Assembly (NCBI GenBank): GCA_900177435.1
Contig: FXAI01000007.1
Location: 188,501-252,500 of the forward strand
Source: Alteromonadaceae bacterium Bs31
Lineage (GTDB): Bacteria > Pseudomonadota > Gammaproteobacteria > Pseudomonadales > Cellvibrionaceae
Direction: 5' to 3'
DNA: 64,000 nt
Shown: positions 59,569-64,000 of the stretch, in pieces
Numbering within the stretch: the stretch's first letter is position 1
Layout of the letters: each line of letters opens with the position of its first letter
The notes under the pieces: generated by a model
Database searches by the model: none
Seen by the model: only the letters and a program-made list of their open reading frames with translations
What the model was told of the DNA's origin: nothing
Program-made: the position numbers and the translations under genes

Positions 59569-62325
59569 ATGACATTCAACCGAAAGAAATTGTCTATTTT
59601 AGTGGCTGCTGCAAGCGGACTCGCTCTGCTTTCTCCAGTGTCCTTTTCACAAGATCAAGTACTTGAAGAAGAAGTTTACGTCACAGGCTTCCGGAGCTCC
59701 TTGCAGAAGTCATTAAATGTGAAGCGTGACTCTGTAAACGCGAAAGAAAGTATCGTTGCTGAGGACATGGGTAAAATGCCCGACCTCAACCTGGCAGAAG
59801 CTATGCAGCGTGTACCCGGTGTAGCCATTCTTCGCCAAGGCGGTGAAGGGCGCCAGATTTCTCTGCGTGGCTTGGGGGCAGACTTTACTCACGTAACCTT
59901 GAATGGCATGGAAGTGCCCAGCTCCACCGCTGGTTTGGACAGTGGCGGCGGCACTAACCGGGGTCGCGGCTTTGACTTTAACGTGTTTTCAGCTGAACTC
60001 TTTAACCGCATTGACATTAACAAAGCTGCAGAGGCTTCAGAAGAAGAAGGTGGTATCGCCGGCTCGGTTAACTTGTATACCATGCGCCCGCTGGACTCCA
60101 CTAGCACGAATATGGTGGTATCTGCCCAGGCTGCCTACAACGATTTAAGTGAAAAAACTGAACCACGTATAACCGCTATCTATCGCGGCAACAACGCCGA
60201 TGAAACCATAGGATGGATGCTGTCCGGTGCGTTCACACAGCGTACTTCCTATCAGGATGGTTTTGGTACTGTGCGTTATTCCAGCCCGTATGCTGACGGC
60301 AATCGTGCGTTCTTGGGAACCGATCCCTATGAAGATGCTAATGGCGACCTGACAGGGGATCCGATAAACAACTATTGGTACCCTCGCCTTCCAAGACAAG
60401 ATAGCTTCCATCACGAACAAGATCGAACCGGTATTTCTGCTGGCTTACAGTTCAAACCAACAGATAGTCTGGATTTCGGCATAAACTACGTTGCTTCCAA
60501 GTTTGAAAACACCATCGACAGCTATAACTCCTTTGCACAGTTCCGCCGCAACTCCGGCTGGGGCTGGCCTGTTATCGATGTGGATAAAGACTCACTGGTA
60601 CTCAAACAGGACGGAGATGTTACCAAAGTTGTGGCAGGCACATTTGACCACGTAGGCTTACGCACAGAGAGCCGTCGCAATACCAACACCACGGACTTCA
60701 GCCAGATAACCGCCGATTTCGAGTGGTCGATTCAGGACAACATCGTTCTCTCCGGTATGATCGGTACTGCAAGCTCTGATTTCTTCCAGGATTACTTCCG
60801 GGTAAACATTGAGAACACCCCCGCTGGCGACACCACAGCAGGCACTACCTTTTCTTACGACTTCAGCAAAGACGCCAACGTTGCCGCCATTGACTACCAT
60901 GGCTTTGACACAACCAACCCCGCCAATTTCTGGATTATGAATAATGAGACTATTCGTAAGTTTGGTGTTGATCGTCAAAACGATACAGCTCGCGTTGACC
61001 TTGAGTGGGATCTGAGCGAGATGCACCAGGTCAAGGCCGGGATCATCATGAATAACCGCACAGTCGACGCAACTGAGCAGCGACAGGACGTAGAAACAAT
61101 TCCTGACGATAGTACGCTGGCCAGCATTGGTAAAGTATTTACCTATGACGACGCTGGAGACCACGGCAGCAATACCGAACTCGATTTCTGGGTACTGGAT
61201 TTTGGCAAAGCCATACCAATGTTTGGAACAGAAAACAGCAATTACTCAGTACGAACAGGCACTGGTTTGAACACTTGGACGGTTGAAGAAGATACCCTGG
61301 GTATATATGCAGAGTATAATTTCGAAACCGAGATTGCTGGCAATCCTTTCCGCTTGAACGCCGGTATCAGAAATGTAACTACTGATGTTACCGCAACAGG
61401 TTATATTGGGGATGATAAAAACCCGGAAGATAATAGTTTCAGCAATACCCTTCCTGCGTTAAATATCAGCTATAACGCAACCGAAGATATGATCCTGAGA
61501 TTGGGCTTGGCCAAGACACTTACACGTCCAGGCTTATCCAGCCTGGTACCAAGTAAGACGTATAGTGATGTAAACCGCACGGTCAGTGGTGGTAATTCGC
61601 AGTTAGAGCCTCTGCTTTCTGACGATATCAACCTGACTTGGGAGTGGTATTTCGCAGACGAAGCCTTAGTCGCCTTTAACTACTTTATTAAAGACATTGA
61701 GACCTTTATTTCGAGCCCAGAGTTGCCACCATCAACTTTACGTGAAGAAGATAAGACGATTGTCGCTGGACTGTATCCTGAACAGCCGGAAATACTTGAT
61801 GATGACAACTGGATTTACAGAACCTCCTCCAACACTGAAGGTTCCAAAATCGATGGCTGGGAAATCGCTTACCAACAAACCTTTACTGAACTTCCAGGTT
61901 TCTGGTCTAACTTCGGTGTTCTCGCCAACTACTCCTCGGTAGATGGCACGACAGTTATTACACGCAACGATGCCGAAGAGAATGCCCCAATAACAGGAAT
62001 GTCCAAAAACTCCTACAACGCCACCTTATTCTATGAAGTGGATACATGGGGCGCGAGGATTTCCTGGAATAATCGCGATGACTACGTAACCCGAAATATC
62101 GGTAGTAATGGCAACTATTCTGAAAACACCACCGGTCCAACCCAGGTAGATTTTACCTCGCACTACAACATCAACGATATGTGGACTCTCACCTTTGAGA
62201 TGATCAACTTAACGGATGAGTACGAGCGGCTCTACACCACTGGCACAACCGGTAATAGCAACCTGACTCGTGAATACAACCACACGGGCCGTCAGTTCTT
62301 CCTGGGTGTTCGCGCCAAGTTCTAA
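59569..62325 (+). CDS. TonB-dependent outer-membrane receptor (carbohydrate-type)
   Basis: 918 residues: signal peptide 1-27, a TonB-box-like EEEVYVTGFR, then a plug (about 45-170) with MPDLNLAEAMQRVPGVAILR and RQISLRGLGADFTHVTLNG, then a 22-strand barrel ending FFLGVRAKF with the terminal Phe. The plug and the NRGRGFDFNVFSAELFN segment are typical of the Xanthomonas/Caulobacter class that often imports plant sugars. The pectin locus is over 30 kb away, so a link to pectin is possible but unproven. No inner-membrane partner is adjacent. Confidence 0.93.
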   Translation: MTFNRKKLSILVAAASGLALLSPVSFSQDQVLEEEVYVTGFRSSLQKSLNVKRDSVNAKESIVAEDMGKMPDLNLAEAMQRVPGVAILRQGGEGRQISLRGLGADFTHVTLNGMEVPSSTAGLDSGGGTNRGRGFDFNVFSAELFNRIDINKAAEASEEEGGIAGSVNLYTMRPLDSTSTNMVVSAQAAYNDLSEKTEPRITAIYRGNNADETIGWMLSGAFTQRTSYQDGFGTVRYSSPYADGNRAFLGTDPYEDANGDLTGDPINNYWYPRLPRQDSFHHEQDRTGISAGLQFKPTDSLDFGINYVASKFENTIDSYNSFAQFRRNSGWGWPVIDVDKDSLVLKQDGDVTKVVAGTFDHVGLRTESRRNTNTTDFSQITADFEWSIQDNIVLSGMIGTASSDFFQDYFRVNIENTPAGDTTAGTTFSYDFSKDANVAAIDYHGFDTTNPANFWIMNNETIRKFGVDRQNDTARVDLEWDLSEMHQVKAGIIMNNRTVDATEQRQDVETIPDDSTLASIGKVFTYDDAGDHGSNTELDFWVLDFGKAIPMFGTENSNYSVRTGTGLNTWTVEEDTLGIYAEYNFETEIAGNPFRLNAGIRNVTTDVTATGYIGDDKNPEDNSFSNTLPALNISYNATEDMILRLGLAKTLTRPGLSSLVPSKTYSDVNRTVSGGNSQLEPLLSDDINLTWEWYFADEALVAFNYFIKDIETFISSPELPPSTLREEDKTIVAGLYPEQPEILDDDNWIYRTSSNTEGSKIDGWEIAYQQTFTELPGFWSNFGVLANYSSVDGTTVITRNDAEENAPITGMSKNSYNATLFYEVDTWGARISWNNRDDYVTRNIGSNGNYSENTTGPTQVDFTSHYNINDMWTLTFEMINLTDEYERLYTTGTTGNSNLTREYNHTGRQFFLGVRAKF

Positions 62326-62350
62326 GCATTGCCTATAGCAAAAGCTCTCA

Positions 62351-62386
62351 ACCCCCAGCCTGGTTAACACGCTGGGGGTTTTTCTT
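62351..62386 (+). terminator. Terminator of the TonB receptor gene
   Basis: CCCCCAGC and GCTGGGGG form the stem around an 11-base loop, followed by TTTTTCTTTT. Confidence 0.9.
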
Positions 62387-62467
62387 TTATAGCCTTTTGA
62401 AAAACGGACAAATACAATGCTGGATCAGCAAATAAACTCCACTTGTGGATAGCCTCCCAAAGAACTT

Positions 62468-62719
62468 ATGACAGACCAATTTGATAGCTTGCCCGATGTA
62501 CGGGACGGCCTAAACCGTAAAGAACGCGCCATACTCTACTGCTTAAATCTTACTCAGCAGGAGCTAGCTGGTCGCAACGTACCCACCATCATGTTGTATG
62601 GCCGGGTGCTGGAATATGTGGACATATCCAAAGAAGAATTCCAACTGATACTCTCTCGTTTTACCGGGCTAACAAAGATGCCGGAAAGCCCTCAGCAAAA
62701 ACGCTCACCAGCCGATTAA
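62468..62719 (+). CDS. Small hypothetical protein
   Basis: 83 residues, acidic to neutral, with no signal peptide or membrane segment. A central helical part reads NRKERAILYCLNLTQQELAG and the end is Lys/Gln/Pro-rich. I do not recognise the family. It is 10 bases before the TraB/GumN gene on the same strand and probably cotranscribed with it. The ribosome-binding site is weak. Confidence 0.55.
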   Translation: MTDQFDSLPDVRDGLNRKERAILYCLNLTQQELAGRNVPTIMLYGRVLEYVDISKEEFQLILSRFTGLTKMPESPQQKRSPAD

Positions 62720-62729
62720 GGAAGCAAGT

Positions 62730-63599
62730 ATGAAGCATACCTGTAAATGCACGTTATTTTTCATCTTCACACTACTCAGCACCGTTGCAGTGGCAGCATC
62801 ATCAGTATGGAAAGTGTCTTCCGGCGAAAAGCAAATGTATATTGGAGGGACTTTCCACCTGTTGGCACCAGAGGATCACCCTCTGCCAAAAGCCTACGAT
62901 ATAGCCTACAAAGACTCTCAATCGATAATTTTCGAAACTGATATTGAAGCATCGAACACCCCCGAGTTTCAGGCAAAATTTTTAGCGGCGCTCACCTACA
63001 ACGACGGACGAACGCTGGAATCTGCGCTTTCTAAAGATACTTACAAAAAACTGAGCGTTTATTTTGCTTCTCGAAAGATTGATATCGCTCAGTTCGCGTC
63101 CTTTACGCCATCAGGTGCGGGGCTGATGTTGGCCTTAACAGAACTGCAACTGCTGGGCTTAAGACCAGATTTAGGCGTGGATACAATTTATAGCCAAAAA
63201 GCCAAGGCAGATAAAAAAATGATTGGCTCACTGGAATCACTGGAAGAACAAATCAACTTTATTGCCAACTTTAGTCAAGGAAAAGACGACGAATTCATTC
63301 TCTATACCTTAAAGGACGTAGAAAAAATTCCAGCGATTGTTAGTGATATGAAAACAGCCTGGAAGACTGGCGACTTGGACACCATAGAAAAAATAGGTGC
63401 AGAGACAGCGAAGGATTTTCCTGATATGCACAAAGCCCTTATCGTAGACCGAAACAATGCATGGATGAAAAAAGTTGAACCGATGATAAAAAGCACGGTA
63501 ACAGAATTTGTTCTGGTGGGAGCGGCTCACCTCTCTGGCGAGAAAGGTCTCATAAAACAACTAGAGAATAAAGGCTACAAAGTAGAGCAACTGAAGTAG
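62730..63599 (+). CDS. TraB/GumN family protein
   Basis: 289 residues with a signal peptide (1-23, FIFTLLSTVAVAASS). The paired family motifs GGTFHLLAPEDHPLP at the N-terminus and VGAAHLSGEKGL near the C-terminus carry the conserved His residues of this putative metalloprotease-like fold. Members are secreted or periplasmic and mostly of unknown function. GGAAG lies 6 bases before the ATG. Confidence 0.85.
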   Translation: MKHTCKCTLFFIFTLLSTVAVAASSVWKVSSGEKQMYIGGTFHLLAPEDHPLPKAYDIAYKDSQSIIFETDIEASNTPEFQAKFLAALTYNDGRTLESALSKDTYKKLSVYFASRKIDIAQFASFTPSGAGLMLALTELQLLGLRPDLGVDTIYSQKAKADKKMIGSLESLEEQINFIANFSQGKDDEFILYTLKDVEKIPAIVSDMKTAWKTGDLDTIEKIGAETAKDFPDMHKALIVDRNNAWMKKVEPMIKSTVTEFVLVGAAHLSGEKGLIKQLENKGYKVEQLK

Positions 63600-64000
63600 C
63601 ATGCATCAATATGGGGCCTATTATCAGGCCCCCTTCCTTTACAGCGGCCATTCCCCCAAGGCGCTTTTATAAGCGACAAGTGCGACTTTTTTCACTTTTT
63701 ACAATTTTTTACACGCTGGATTACAGCCATATAAGCGTGCTCCAACACTTACTTGTCACTACAGCCCTGTAGCCCTGCCTATAACGTCTAGCACTTATCT
63801 TTAATGTTATAAAGAAACACAGTGCACAAAATTAATTTATTTTTCGCGTCCATCGTAAAGTAAGCTGACGGTGGTATCAGGCTTGATGGAAGCTTTATTC
63901 ACACAAACATCGAGCGCTCCCAGTGACGCTAAGCATCCGGCGGCAGGCTGCTTGCAACACTAAAAACTCAGCTCATTTAACCAAATCATTAAAAAATAAA
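63600..64000. other. Right end of the window, no gene visible
   Basis: 401 bases. GGGGCCT and AGGCCCC at about 63613-63635 form a hairpin with a weak T-run (possible terminator of the TraB/GumN gene). Nothing else is supported. Confidence 0.5.

Overview
The window looks like a chromosomal segment of a marine, polysaccharide-degrading gammaproteobacterium of the Cellvibrionaceae type (Saccharophagus/Teredinibacter/Cellvibrio relatives). This is inferred from the gammaproteobacterial secE-nusG-rplKAJL-rpoBC-rpsL-rpsG-fusA-tuf block, from very large multidomain pectate lyases with polyserine or Pro/Glu/Thr-rich linkers, and from a TonB receptor of the carbohydrate-associated class. No species can be assigned from the sequence alone.

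Left third (1-26.6 kb): a pectin and hexuronate utilisation locus. It holds the end of kduI, two tandem KduD-type dehydrogenases, a secreted pectin methylesterase, two giant secreted proteins that each carry two PL1 pectate-lyase domains plus carbohydrate-binding modules, a third divergent PL1-like lyase, a fructuronate reductase-like enzyme, uronate isomerase (uxaC), a GntR/FadR regulator in an operon with KDPG aldolase and a KDG kinase, a second KDG kinase, a VOC protein and two hexuronate-type MFS transporters. Together they demethylate and cut homogalacturonan outside the cytoplasm, import the products and convert them through 2-keto-3-deoxygluconate (KDG) to KDPG, then pyruvate and glyceraldehyde-3-phosphate. 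Five 15-bp palindromes close to ATTGGTNNNACCAAT lie before the two giant lyase genes and the first transporter. They match the operator style of UxuR/PdhR-type FadR regulators and probably define a local regulon.

Middle (26.6-49 kb, nearly all on the minus strand): the translation/transcription core. Read in the direction of transcription it runs yebC, alr, birA, coaX, a SPOR-like protein, five tRNAs (Thr, Tyr, Gly, Thr, Trp), secE, nusG, rplK, rplA, rplJ, rplL, rpoB, rpoC, rpsL, rpsG, fusA, tuf. Two things differ from the common gammaproteobacterial layout: no tuf copy lies in the tRNA-Thr/tRNA-Trp slot, and the cluster stops at tuf with transporters beyond it instead of the S10 ribosomal-protein operon. 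An L10 leader, an rplL-rpoB attenuator region and a strong str-operon promoter are visible.

Right third (49-64 kb): ordinary housekeeping and mixed genes. These are aspS, a FmdB zinc-ribbon protein, a HU protein with a histone-H1-like Lys/Ala/Pro tail, a HIT protein, proS, a lytic transglycosylase, a 2-Cys peroxiredoxin, bfd with a Fur-box-like site, a membrane Ser/Thr kinase, a TonB-dependent receptor, a small unknown protein and a TraB/GumN protein.

The most unusual non-genic items are a six-unit 48-bp tandem array of hairpin-forming repeats next to a lyase terminator, a decayed second uxaC 3' end just downstream of uxaC, and a 26-bp perfect tandem duplication in the uxaC promoter region. 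I did not find a clearly undescribed multi-gene system. The best candidates for new biology are the regulon/operator set, the double-catalytic lyases and the structured repeat.
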